Shown here in pieces: positions 12,808 to 23,955 of a stretch of DNA of 64,000 nt. The stretch's first letter is position 1, and each line of letters opens with the position of its first letter. A program made the translations under genes and the position numbers. The notes below the pieces were generated by a model. The model ran no database searches. It was not told where the DNA came from and saw only the letters and a program-made list of their open reading frames with translations. The stretch is from Siphonodentalium dalli (taxonomy: Eukaryota; Mollusca; Scaphopoda; Gadilida; Siphonodentaliidae): assembly GCA_032622095.1 (NCBI GenBank), contig CP136063.1, positions 182,137,956 through 182,201,955 of the forward strand, read 5' to 3'.

Positions 12808-12946
12808 AACGGCGGTTTCAATGTGGTCATGGGGTTTTGACCGCGAGAAAAAATCAGCAAACTGCATGAACCCCGAAGGGGTTCATGCGGAGTTTGCTGA
12901 TTTTTTTAACGCTGTCAAAACCCATGACCACGTTGAATCCGCCGTT
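12808..12946. repeat. 139-bp near-perfect palindrome (foldback)
   Basis: The left arm begins AACGGCGGTTTCAATGTGGT and the right arm ends with its complement at 12946. The centre is GAACCCCGAAGGGGTTC. The arms are about 66 bp with few mismatches, so a transcript would fold into one long hairpin. It probably is a MITE or a foldback remnant. Confidence 0.85.
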
Positions 12947-13474
12947 TATTATTTATATTTATATACTTAAATTCATTATGAACTAGGATTGTATGTCTTT
13001 CCCACTATTTATTCATCTATTTAAACGAACGCATGGAGTTCAGTTCAGACAGTTCGAATCCTTGTTTTTTGGAAAACCAAACATTTTGAGAATCCGTTCA
13101 TGGAGAACGGAAGAAACGCAATTTCACAGTAAAGTATACACATATGACAAAATGTCTTGTTTAGCTAGTAACTAACGTAGACGTGTTGATTTCAAGAATG
13201 ATTAATATCTTAAACTAACAATTAAGTTTCGGCTGCGGATAAGAAATCGACAACACGCCGTTCTACCATAATGATATATTTATGAGGTTCGGTGGAATAT
13301 TTGTAGCGGCAAGGAAAATGATAAAACTCTATTGAGTAGCGCGTTTTTTTTAACATCAACGCTCAGTAACACCGAGCAACAACACTGATTATAGACCGAA
13401 ACAAATTTCTTGCCAAATCCGGACGTACTAGATAGCAGTCGGTAATGTCCGACAATCCCCGGTGATTTCCGGGA

Positions 13475-13549
13475 CCAATGTGTTCATAAACCTATGAACG
13501 ACATTGGAAGTGACGTCACGTTACGTTCATAGGGTTATGAACGCATTGA
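13475..13549. promoter_or_regulatory. CRE palindrome inside a hairpin
   Basis: GTTCATAAACCTATGAACG and its near complement at about 13523-13549 flank a consensus CRE/ATF site TGACGTCA at 13511-13518. The structure is seen directly. Any regulatory role is inference. Confidence 0.45.
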
Positions 13550-13833
13550 ATAAGGGGGCATGTCTACCGTAACGCTATGGGTAAATCGGAAGAGATATCA
13601 GGTGTATGTAAATATATCATTGTGAATTGCACCAACACCTTTCTTCTCAATATATGTAATGGTTATACGACGAGAGTATCTACTAAATTAAATTGAACTG
13701 ACGTGGGTTTTACTAGTGCCAACACGGGGTTTATGACATCTCCCACAAAGCTGCTTGCATTTGGTGTGAGGCGTTCTTGTATGACAGTGGTTCGGCTTTG
13801 TTTGTCAGCCGCTGGTCTACCAATTATAGGGCC

Positions 13834-15758
13834 GGGTCACCAGGGGGGGGGGGGGGGTCGCGCACAAAAATTCCATATATAGGGCGGGGGTGGTGGGTCA
13901 TTTGGACCCGGAAAAAATGCGTAAATGACAAAAAATGCTAATTTTTTCCTCCACTTAAAATCACTGTTTTTGTGCTCATGTAATCTGTTAATATCAACCA
14001 TATGACACACTAGGCTATTTAAAACATACTAACCAGAACTAACTACCATTTAGGGGTGTATGTATGCTGATGTATGTCAACATTAATGTACCAGATTTCG
14101 ACGGATGAAAGATATATTATATATATATAAACAAATCATATAACAAACATTAAAACACAAGAACAAACATTTATAATATGCATATCCAAGATAGCCTTTC
14201 AATTGGATGTCAAAGTGTATGTTATAGCTATATATATACACATGTGTATCCCTTGAAGGGTTTGAACAAAATATAGAGCTGAGTTTATATTGATGAATTA
14301 TGTGATGAATTTTGCAATTACTTTTGACAAATTTGTTTACTGTTATAACATAATTATATGCTCAGACACGATCAGTCGACAATGCTTGCATATAAGCATA
14401 ATTATGAAATGATTACCATCTTCTGTTCTTAATCCACATAATGGATATTATTTGTTATCAAGATAAACTTGATGATACAAACAAAAATAACAATTCCACT
14501 ATATTCCACTGGTTTAAAACTATCAAACAAAATTCATACTATTTGGATAACAATATGAAAAGCTTAGCCTTTTGTGATATTAATTCAACCACAGTTATTA
14601 TTCACAAGTCTAAGCAGTTACGTATGTACTGTACAAGTAGTAAGGTAGTATATCTGGAGTTCCAGTTATTTGACTGCCAATACATATGGTATTGTAATTA
14701 TTAGTTGCTTGTTCATTATTGGTTGCTTTGATATTCAATTTAGGATATATCAGGATAGAGCAATGTAACTATAAAAGTAGTTTTTGGTATTAAAGTCTCA
14801 ACTTATTCCATATGCAACATAAAGCTAGAATATAAACATGACTAATATGAACTTTGTTCTTGAAACTAATTATAAATCATACTAACCTGGATCAAACTGC
14901 ACAGGTAATCTATGAAACTCTCTTCATGCGAACTTTCTCAGAGTCACATATCTCAACTGGACAGTCTGATCCAGGATGCTTGTTCTTATAATGGGTTTCC
15001 ATGTGATACGTCAAGTAAACCACATTGCACAGGGGGCACCCACGTGTATACGGACGGTTTGTACAAGGTGACCGTGGCTTGGATATCTCCGCTGGCTTAT
15101 TTAAACTAAACGTTATACTCTGATAATAAGTTAATAATACTACCAATTCTTCACTAATATTGGTATATGTCAATCTCCACACCAACATGACATGTACATA
15201 CATGTATTTAGACTGTGAGCTGCTGTGAGTGTGACTTTCCTTGGGTCCCATCATACCCATGTGCAGATATATATCACAGAAATAGGTGAGATGCAATTTG
15301 TTCTACCCCTATTACTACAGTATTACTATTGGGCCTTGGCTCAAAAACATCTTATACTATTGTTATATAAAAGAATATGGAGTTATTGAGGATATCAGGA
15401 CATGTATTACCTCATAATTATTATGTTTTATGGCATAATGCCCAATGTTTTTAAGTGCATGCATTCAGCATTTCCACATTTGATACTAATATAATTATCT
15501 CCCTTTGGAGCAGTTTAGAGGTTTATTAAAATGCTGGGAATAGTATTAAATAATAAGAAACGGAACAATTCTTTGCTAGGCTATGATTTGGTTTATATTT
15601 TATGTTTTTTGTAAGATTTTGGGGGTGGGTCCCAAAAATTGGGCGGAAAAAAAGAAAAAAATGCAGGTAGAGGGGTGGTGGGTCCCCGAGTGGGGCCCAA
15701 TTTTTTTTTTGCCCTATATATGTAAAAAAAATCGCGACCCCCCCCCCCCTGGGGTCAC
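13834..15758. mobile_element. hAT-like DNA transposon with poly-G termini
   Basis: The left end at 13841 reads CAGGGGGGG (14-15 G) then TCGCG. The right end at 15751 is its complement, CGCGA then poly-C then CTG. Both ends continue inward with CATATATAGGGC. The direct repeat GGGTCAC lies immediately outside each end (13834-13840 and 15752-15758) and looks like a target-site duplication. CAGGGG-type ends with a 7-8 bp duplication fit the hAT superfamily. The 1.9 kb interior holds no full transposase, so the element is non-autonomous or decayed. Confidence 0.7.
14910..15296 (-). CDS. zinc-finger-like reading frame in hAT-like element
   Basis: Toward its 3' end, this 128-residue minus-strand frame has CPLC, then 11 residues, then H-x4-H ending THYKNKHPG. 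That spacing is close to a C2H2 or BED-type finger. The residues before it are basic and proline-rich (KPRSPCTNRPYTRG). The first part of the frame is not protein-like, so only about 14910-15110 may be an exon. Position inside the hAT-like element fits the BED fingers known from hAT transposases, but it could also be a captured host exon. Function is unknown. Confidence 0.35.
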   Translation of the reverse strand: MHLTYFCDIYLHMGMMGPKESHTHSSSQSKYMYVHVMLVWRLTYTNISEELVVLLTYYQSITFSLNKPAEISKPRSPCTNRPYTRGCPLCNVVYLTYHMETHYKNKHPGSDCPVEICDSEKVRMKRVS

Positions 15759-15886
15759 CGAGAGATAACTCTAGTAATATATAATTTATTGTTATAATGT
15801 TATAACACTTTAGCTAACAGTTTAATATAATAAATCAAGTGGGCGCTAATACCTAATACGCAACCACACTGTATAACAGATTTCCA

Positions 15887-16504
15887 AGTGCCACCGCATG
15901 CACGCTGCGATTAAAATCGTAAGTGGGGAAAATCGCAGGTGGAGCATCCAATGCGCATGCCCACGACAATATCGTAGCAAATCGTAGAGATCAAGCACTG
16001 TTTTATTTTTACCAGGAAATCGTGGCGTGACCTTGGCAACGCGCGCGATCGTAGCTGTCACATGGCCATTGTCGCACTGGTCATGTTGTAAATACCAAGA
16101 AAAGAAAAAATTCAAAAATGGCACAAAGTTCACAAACTTCTTGGACTTACGAAAACGACGCCACATTGGTGGAGATGTGGAACTGCAGGGAGTGCAGGCC
16201 TATACCACTCACAAATTGGGGCAGCTGTGGAGTTGACAGGTACACAAATAAAAAAATATTCAATTTCACTTTAACTTTCAAGTTCAACTTGTTAGTTTAG
16301 AAAATTGAGATACATGCCATGTATATGTATATAATTGCATAATGCGGAGAATGTGATGTAACATTTTGCTATCATGTGATCGACCACGTGGATAAAATCG
16401 TAGCTGCATACATCGCAGCACCTTAGCGTCTGCGGGCAAGTCACTTTTCTCCACCTGCGATTTTCCCCACTTACGATTTTAATCTCAGCGTGTGCGGTGG
16501 CACT
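15887..16504. mobile_element. 618-bp element with ~57-bp terminal inverted repeats
   Basis: The left end AGTGCCACCGCATGCACGCT is mirrored at the right end, where TGTGCGGTGGCACT closes at 16504. The inverted repeats continue inward through GATTTTCCCCACTTACGATT to about 57 bp. Short ATCGTAG/ATCGTAAG motifs recur inside both arms and the interior. No target-site duplication is clear. The interior carries a short SANT-like exon. Confidence 0.75.
16118..16239 (+). CDS. Myb/SANT- or MADF-like first exon (fragment)
   Basis: ATG in a good context (AAAATGG) opens MAQSSQTSWTYENDATLVEM followed by WNCREC. The pattern W-x-x-E-x-x-x-L-V-x-x-W is typical of the first helix of Myb/SANT-like or MADF DNA-binding domains found in PIF/Harbinger accessory proteins and their host descendants. 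The frame meets a credible donor, GACAG/GTACAC, at 16239/16240, so this would be a first exon. No downstream exon is seen before the right inverted repeat at 16450, so the gene is incomplete in this copy. Confidence 0.4.
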
Positions 16505-16512
16505 AAAACTTG

Positions 16513-17245
16513 CCAAAGTCACAACAATGATTATTTTCCAGCTGGTTCCAATTTGTCGCGCAGAAGTGAGATTATAACGCTCTTTATTTACACCGTATCT
16601 AGGAACGCTCTTTATTGGTGGCGGGTTACATGTATGCGGAAGAGTCCCAAGTTATAAAACAAGAATATATAATATGGGTGTGTGCGCTGTACGCGCTGGC
16701 TTCTATAATCAGCTAATTGTCGTACAATATACAATGCCCGATAAAAAAAAAATGCACGAGTGCTCAATGGACACGCTTCTTGTGAGAAAGTTAAATGTCC
16801 GAATGTTATCATCTTTCGATGTATGGCTACTCACGTTATGCAGATTGTCAGTGGAAATCGACATCTCGTGTACCGTTGGTATCTTGAACTCAACGACAGC
16901 TGATACCGATGGATATGGTGATGCATCATATATATATAAGTTATAGAACCATACTATATGCTTGAGCGCTTGTGCTTCCAAATGTTGTCTATATGTAATT
17001 TGGTAGGAGGCCGGTATACGATCAGTTCACAAATTTAATAGGCCTACACAAACTATTGGTACAAACCGGCCCCATATGCTCTGCAAAATAGGTGCTATGG
17101 TCACAACCATTATCCAGCTGTTTTCATTTTTTCGCACAGAAGTGAAACAAACGCTCTTTATTGCTACCATATCAGGAATGGAAAGCTCTTTTCTGTTCCA
17201 CGCCGTGCACATGGCTCTTTTTTGTCGTAACATCGTATTCAAAAT
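16513..17245. repeat. repeat families G and J
   Basis: TCCAGCTG...CGCAGAAGTGA...ACGCTCTTTATT occurs at about 16540-16615 and again at 17105-17165. Between them lies the second copy of family J (16690-16955). The ACGCTCTTTATT word also recurs inside family F elements. No coding gene. Confidence 0.5.
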
Positions 17246-17464
17246 TGTATTTTTTTTATGAATTCCATGCGTCTTTATGTGACGTATATAATTCTTGTAA
17301 AAAGGTAGTTCAAGTATTTATCGACCTATTATGATACCGGAAAAAATTCAAAAGCCAATAGAGTATTAGGTGTATTTTGGAGCGCAAACCGACATGTGGC
17401 TTTAAATATTTAAGGTCCGATTTAGCACCAGAAGTTGATTTTTAGGACGGAGAACAATAGCATG

Positions 17465-18085
17465 CACATCACAAGTATTTTTGTGGGTATATGTCCGTCC
17501 GTCCGTCCGTGATATATACCGTCCGTCTGTCCGCCCCAGGCGGTTTCCGGATGATAACGTTAGTTTTAGATATCCGATTTTTTTTCTTCAAATTTTGTAT
17601 GTGTATTAACATGAAAATACATATAAAATTCTAATTTGGGTTCAGTCCGCCCATTTTTACCGGAGTTATGGTCCTTGCCAACATAGAATTTGCCGATTAT
17701 TTTGCTGTCCGATGATAACTTTAGCTATAGTTATCTGATTGTGTTCAAATATGGTATATGGATTCTGGATGATAACTTTAGTTTTAGTTATCCGATTGTT
17801 TTCCAATTTTGTTAATGCATCATCCACATGAAAATACAGGTCAAGTTAGAATTTCGCTTTGGTCCACTCGTTATTACCTGAGTTATGACCCTTGTTGACT
17901 TAGAATTTGTCGATTGTTTTGCTTTCCGGGAGATAACTTCAGTTTATATTTATCTTGATTGTTTCAACATTTGGTATATGGTTTACTGACAAGAAAATAC
18001 AGGTCAAGTTCGAATTTGGGATGGTTCCACTCCTTTTTACTTGAGTGATGGCCCTTGTTGACTTTCCTGACTGTCTTTGTTTCCG
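17465..18085 (+). repeat. degenerate ~190-bp tandem repeat
   Basis: After a GTCCGTCC-rich start, about three diverged units repeat GGATGATAACGTTAGTTTTA, ATGAAAATACA and GGTCCACTCGTT/GGAGTTATGGTCC-like blocks. No reading frame persists across the units. Confidence 0.6.
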
Positions 18086-19341
18086 AATGATCCATAACTT
18101 CATAGACATATAATTTACGTATTATTCTATGTCTTGGGGAATATTCAGGCAATTCCCTCCAAGTGAGGGAATAGGATTACTACGCATTCTGCACTAAGTC
18201 TTGTGTTACTAAAACACTCCTGCAAACGAATTGTGGAACACTCTGGAATTGGAAATATCTGGAAATTTATGAAATTTCCTATATTGTATTAGATGATTTG
18301 GGTTCAATCCGCCCATTTTAAAGATGTTAAATTATTCTGTGATATAATTTGATTCATATGGTTCGTATGTCTGGATTTTTGTGGTGTCCATGGAATTAGA
18401 ACATCGGCTTCCAAATGTGTACTCTTTAATGGGGTGATGAACTTATGAAGTTCTGACATACGTATCGGCCATCTCCTCCAATCTCAATTTGCATTTATGG
18501 ATCCAAACACAATGTTGAAACGTATAGATTAAACATCTCGAAATGACTACCATTATAGATGCGCAGTACATGTATTCAATTGAGTTAGTGTTCCTATATC
18601 TTTTAATTAACCTGTCTACTAAATCCGAAACAGATATCCCGATTTGTTATTGTTGAGTACTCGTCATTTAACCACTGAATACAAACCGCTCATTATCACT
18701 AATTATCACTCATTGTCACTTATAGTGTTGAGTAGACATTTTAGTCATCAATATTTTCAGTGCGAGCATATGCTATACTATTTTTCAAACAAGCTGATAC
18801 CTCACGAGTGTCCACACTCAAAGTTGTTTGCTCTAACATTCTGACCAAAGTTGTCAGTCGAATGATTCTCCTATAGATGTATGTCCTGCATGGTGTATTC
18901 CACGAACCTCCGACTGGCAACTTTGGTCAGAATTTTATTGAGAACAACTGGGTATTTCCGAACAAATAAGGTATCAACTTGTGTCGGTTCCTCATATATT
19001 ATGTCTTTGTTGGTTTGCACTCGCCTCGGCCATTTTGAATGCGTGGTACTCATCAACCTCGAAACCACTCGAAAAGATTGACACACAACCACACATGCAG
19101 TCACTTCATCCGATCGTGCGACAGTGCAATGGCGTGCATTTCATTGGGGACAAATTACCACAACTGCGGCGAAACTGTGTCTCCTCTATTACAAATTACC
19201 ACGTTATTGCTGCAGATATTGGGAAACCCATGCCAATAACGATTATCACTTCCACACATTAATAACCTCCCTTTCAAAAGAAATCGAAAAGTGTCAATCA
19301 CGCAATCGCAACACGCACAAGGTCATATAACGAGTTTTGTG
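18086..19341. other. no gene recognised
   Basis: Several open frames of 60-90 codons overlap at 18870-19330 on both strands, but none shows a domain. An inverted pair (TTGTCAGTCG…CCGACTGGCAA) flanks 18850-18920. Confidence 0.5.
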
Positions 19342-20606
19342 TTAACCATTCCATGATGACTGGAGCTTCCTGAAATGTTTCGAACACCCCATAGGGAACA
19401 TTGCATATTTACGTGCGCTCGCGCAACAGTATCGCGATCAGACAGATTCGTACGTAGCTTGGTGTCACCCTACTCCGTTTCACTCCATGACGTCACCAAA
19501 AACGACGTAAAACCTCGTGGCGTTCTGACATTTTTACTGTGCCGCGTTTCTGCTATGTTTATTTTATGTGTTGTTTTCGATTATTTGTTTGTCGCCGATA
19601 TCGCCATTTGTCGGGATTCACTGTTTCTATATTTAAAACTGGCATGCTCGTATAGTGAGCCTCGATTTCGATTTTTTCTCCCAGGTCAAAATACGTCAGA
19701 GTTATGACAAAAATAGATCGACCTACATTTTCTCCATCAGAACTCTACATCAAAAAGTCTATAGACTCCTTCGGAACCTACATAGACTCCTTCATTTTGG
19801 GTATTTTTACTTATAATTGGGAAGTTTTTATAATTTTTTGGTTCGTGCGAAGACCTCTTTTTATCGTGCGGGAAAAGAGAGACATTCAAAACGCGATTTC
19901 GTAATTCGACGCAATAGGCTGAATAGCCTAACCTTCAGCCGAGTTCAGGGTCAAATACGACGAATGACGTAACACAAAACAAAACGCATTTGTTGACACA
20001 AACACCGTTTGAAGAGTTTATTATTACATAAAATGATCGTTATTGATTAATTATTGATTAATTATTGATATTTATTGTTGCATATTGGCTGCTATCAATA
20101 TTTACACAAATGGTATTAATTATTTCTTATAATTGCTCCTTTGGTCAACTTTGACTATCGGAAAATGAAAATGAAAATATGCCGCTGAAAAAAATGTAAT
20201 CGATATTAAAGTCTCATCCTTTCGGCAACATGGAATTGGTTTTAATTACTTAAATGATTAATATAGTAATTTGCCTTTTATCTGTGATGAAATGAGAAAT
20301 GGTAATTGTCATTTCTTTGCTAACATTAAATAAAATAAAATAAATTAAGTAAAATACAGTGAAATTATTTTTTTAATTATTGTTTATTACATTTTTGCGC
20401 ACGTTGGCATCTCTCTGAGTGCATTCTAGTTAAGAGAATGCATTGGCTAACAGTATTTGCAGTGACCTTGTAAGCCATTGCATTATCTTATTTATGCGAA
20501 GCTCCCTATATGGGAGACTCGCATATATAAGAGAATGCACTGGCACAAAATATTTTATGCTACCACAGCGCAACTCCCATCACGAACCCCGCCATGAAAG
20601 AGTTAA
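19342..20606 (-). mobile_element. long form of TTAA MITE family B
   Basis: The sequence starts TTAACCATTCCATGATGACT, the family B right end in reverse. It closes at 20603-20606 with the family B left end in reverse (CATGAAAGAGTTAA), giving TTAA at both ends. The twin hairpins typical of family B sit at 20430-20560 (AGAGAATGCAYTGGC words). About 1 kb of additional sequence separates them from the 19342 end. That interior has a 110-codon plus-strand open frame at 19375-19707 with no recognised domain and a CRE site at 19488. It is either a larger parent-like element or a B copy with an insertion. Confidence 0.6.
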
Positions 20607-20755
20607 CTAGATACTGGAATAAAGTGGGTCAGGTTTCTACATTCAGATTTTCGCCGTTTTGGACTAGGAACCAGTCAATTCAACACGAAGCTTTGAATGC
20701 GCGGGTCAATAAACGGACATAAGAGTCACAGCGAAAATGGCAGACCGTAGCTTAG

Positions 20756-21171
20756 CAAGCCTGATTATAGTGTGCTTGTCATTTGCAGAATGAGGTCCCA
20801 TGAGGGTGAATTTGGTGATGCTAGCCCGCTACACGGCCTTATCTGCTATGACAGACATAGACTCAGATCTGAAGTTCCCAAATGGTGAATATTTTGATGT
20901 ACACCCATTGGGAACCTCGATTATGCAATGTGTCGTCTGCCAAATTGGACATATAGAGAAGCTAAATTAAAAAGATAACATAATCTATGTGAAGAAGTTT
21001 CTATAGAAATTTGATAGTAAAGAAAATTTCCAGTGAAGATGAGGCCTAAGCAGAATGAGGTCCCCAGAGGGTGAATTTAGTGAATCTAGCCCGCTATGCG
21101 GGATAGCGTCACTAAATCCCCCCTCTGGGACCTCATTCTGCAAATGACAGGCACAATAATCCCAGGCTTGG
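20756..21171. mobile_element. MITE family H, copy 1
   Basis: The ends are long imperfect inverted repeats: CATTTGCAGAATGAGGTCCC on the left and its complement GGGACCTCATTCTGCAAATG on the right, with GCAAGCCTGATTATAG/CCAGGCTTG outside. The matching copy is at 28830-29255. Confidence 0.75.
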
Positions 21172-21311
21172 CTTAAATTGCAATGTTCATTCTAAAGCAT
21201 TTATATCTTTTATTGAGAAAATCTATTAATAAAATGCACTTTTATACTGTCGTAAAGTATAGATTGAATCTGGAATCCGGCATCAAAATGGCATGGAATC
21301 CAAGATCAAGC

Positions 21312-21564
21312 TTAACCCTGTATATACATGTAGTTTCATTAGGACATGTTCAGACAATAAGTTAAAACAAACTATTGTCGCTTGTTGAACTTAATATCTG
21401 ACCATTTTCCACTAAATAATATGAATAAGTCTGCACCTGTATTAGCTTCTCGTCTATCTGTCGTTTGCTTTTGTAACCTGAACATCCCTACAAATGGACT
21501 ATTCCAATATATACTTTTGTAATTGAACGGGAGAATCCATTACATGTAGTATAGAAAGTGTTAA
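21312..21564 (+). mobile_element. TTAA MITE family C copy
   Basis: TTAACCCTG at 21312 opens the copy and AGAAAGTGTTAA closes it at 21564. The internal blocks ATGTTCAGACAATAAGTT and CTGTCGTTTGCTTTTGT match the other family C copies. Confidence 0.7.
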
Positions 21565-22656
21565 AGATGCACTATCCGATTTTACATTCCTAAATTATAT
21601 ACTATCGGCTTCGAAGGTAAAATAATTTAAATAATATTAATTTTGAGTTGCTACTACATTTATACGTGGAGCCCTGGCATTCACACGAACCCCTGAATAT
21701 GATTAATCATCTGACAGATCCGAGATTAATCCTTTACCCAACAGAATGGCCCTGTGCCAATGCATTCTCTTATATATGCGAGTCGACCATAGGTCGCCTC
21801 GCATATATAAGAGAATGCATTGGCTTAACACATTAAAAATTATAAAATTGTTAAAGAATGTAAGAAAAAATGGTAAAAAGTGTTAAAAAAAAGATTTTTT
21901 TAGGCCAATGCATTCTCTTATATATGCGAGGCGACCTATGGTCGACTCGCATATATAAGAGAATGCATTGGCACAGGGTTAACTGTAACTATCACAATGT
22001 GGTCAAGGAGCCGGTTCCAATGATATCCATATTTGTATGGTTCTATTGAGACAGACCGAAGATATTTTAGGCTGTTGAAGCTTTATTTGGCCGGTTTGGC
22101 CGGTTTGTTGGGTAAAGGGTTAATCTGTCCTCGAGATGATATATCATTTACCGTGATCGAAAACGGTAAAGTTAGGAAAATCGTTTAGTATAGTATACAT
22201 ACATTTTCTGATAGCGCGACAAATCGAATTCTCTGGAAAAAAGACTTTGTTTACTTATAAATCTCGTTTCTTTGACATTCAGCGAACTCTGATATACGCA
22301 TGTTTGATTCCATAATGCTTGGAATAGGCTATACCTCTATGTCCATATACGCAAATCGTCCATTTGACCTAATCCGAAGACATAAAAGCAAGATAACTCC
22401 CGTCCGCGATTATAGGCATAAAGTATGTTATATAATTATAGAAGAGTAACGTAACGGGACTCGGTCCAAAACAGCATCAACCCAACCGATATCCCAAGTT
22501 GTTGTTGACCGAGAAGACTTGGTATAGGTATTGATGTGAGTATTTGTTAGTCATACACTAATTATTATCACTAAAGCGGTTTTGATGAACTACCGTTGTT
22601 GTTGTTGTTATAACTGGATGATACGGGGACCCTAGAATCGGACATTGAATCTTTAA
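21561..22656 (+). mobile_element. MITE family E copy split by family A insertion
   Basis: A family E left end begins at 21561 (TTAAAGATGCACTATCCGAT). A family E right end (GTTGTTGTTGTT...CTTTAA) lies at 22590-22656. The family A element at 21726-22123 sits between them, which suggests nesting. The remaining interior is diverged. Confidence 0.45.
21726..22123. mobile_element. double-hairpin TTAA MITE, family A copy 1
   Basis: TTAA flanks both ends. The terminal inverted repeats are TCCTTTACCCAACA and TGTTGGGTAAAGGG. Inside are two near-perfect palindromes (about 21756-21823 and 21906-21973), each with CCAATGCATTCTCTTATATA arms around a GCGAGTCGACC-type centre. The second is the reverse complement of the first, so the whole centre is also an inverted repeat. 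No coding capacity. CCCTTT ends with TTAA duplication fit piggyBac-like elements. Confidence 0.9.
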
Positions 22657-22861
22657 GGATAATTAGGAGTGTACTGACTGGGACTATCAGCTTTGCGTGA
22701 TCCAAATGCAGGTATCATTACCTCTGGTGGATCTTGCTGAATTGATCTCATGAGACAAATGATGTTGAAAATTGATAAAAAAAAGTACCTTTATATTTTC
22801 TGAAGTTATTTTCCACAGCCTTTGCTTAATCTGAACGAATCGAGGAAATGTCATTATGTCT

Positions 22862-22998
22862 TTAACTCTTTCATGACGGGAGCTGCGCTGGTGCAGCGCT
22901 AAAACCCCTGTGTCAGTGCATTCTCTTATACATAGGGAGCCTCGAATATATAAGAAAATTCACTGGCTCACAAGGTCGAGGTAAATATTGTTAGGCCA
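22862..22998 (+). mobile_element. TTAA MITE family B, truncated
   Basis: Opens TTAACTCTTTCATGACGGGA and GCTGCGCTGGTGCAGC, and keeps the first hairpin region in damaged form. It breaks off after ATATTGTTAGGCCA, so the second hairpin and right end are lost. Confidence 0.75.
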
Positions 22999-23034
22999 CA
23001 TCATCATAACAATTCAACAGACCGACCAGCACCA

Positions 23035-23201
23035 TACAGTAATGCCCAAAGTAATTGACCACTTAACCACAGCAGAATTAACCCATTTTTCGGCGAGAGC
23101 TTTCCGATGAATGGCAACAAGCCATATTTCCGACTAAATCCTGAAAAATCACCCATAATTCTGCTGTGGTTAAGTGGCCAATTACTTTGAGCATTACTGT
23201 A
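23035..23201. mobile_element. TA-flanked MITE (Tc1/mariner-like), copy 1
   Basis: TA at each end surrounds CAGTAATGCCCAAAGTAATT, whose imperfect complement closes the element at 23201. The inverted repeats are about 45 bp. A second copy at 31838-32044 shares the interior GATGAATGGCAACAAGCCAT. Confidence 0.85.
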
Positions 23202-23219
23202 GCAAATAAACAGGACCAC

Positions 23220-23495
23220 TTAACCCTTTCTTTGCTAAATACTCATTGACGAGTAATTCCCTCAGGAAATGTTCAGACAATAACTTCAACAAACTGCCAT
23301 ATCGTTTGTTGAACTTATTTTCTGAACATTATTTTCCCACCATGCAATGAATAAGAGTACTTCTGCATTTATATTATCGTTTTGCCATATGTCGTCTGTT
23401 TATATTTCCCGAACAACCCTCCAGATTAATAATAGACCATTCAAAGACATCTCTTTATAACTGGTAGGATAATCCATTTAGCAAATAAAGTGTTC
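23220..23495 (+). mobile_element. TTAA MITE family C copy
   Basis: Opens TTAACCCTTTCTTTGCTAAA, continues TACTCATTGACGAGTA, and decays at the right end (CCATTTAGCAAATAAAGTGT). Confidence 0.8.
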
Positions 23496-23955
23496 ACACA
23501 CCTTTCACTCTAATATAATAATTTTCACGCATTTGTTGAACTATAATGTCCATAACTTCAACACATCGAGACGTATATATGAGACTGAATTACCTCAAAT
23601 TTTGCCACTTTGACTGAGAAATAATCAAAATTTGAACAATTGGATGCTATACATATATATAAAAGCGGCATACCAACTTTGTTGCTGAATCCTGAATACC
23701 GGTTAAACGAGTACCAGTTAACAGAGGGGTACGAATTCTGCACACCACTTCAAAATATCCCGAATCCCGCGTACCAGACTATGGTGGTGTACACCCCATA
23801 CAGCTGGGTCAGATCATCGATAAAGGGTGCAATATTGAACACCTCGATCCATACGATCGACTTATACTCAATCAAATAAATCATGCCAAGAATCCTATAA
23901 TTCGATATAATTTGATGGTTCTTGTTGGTTTACTTATTAGCTCAAGTTCTACTCT

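Noticed and set aside
19375-19707. 110-codon frame as a host gene
   Set aside because: It has no recognisable domain and lies inside a TTAA-bounded element. Kept only as a note in that entry.
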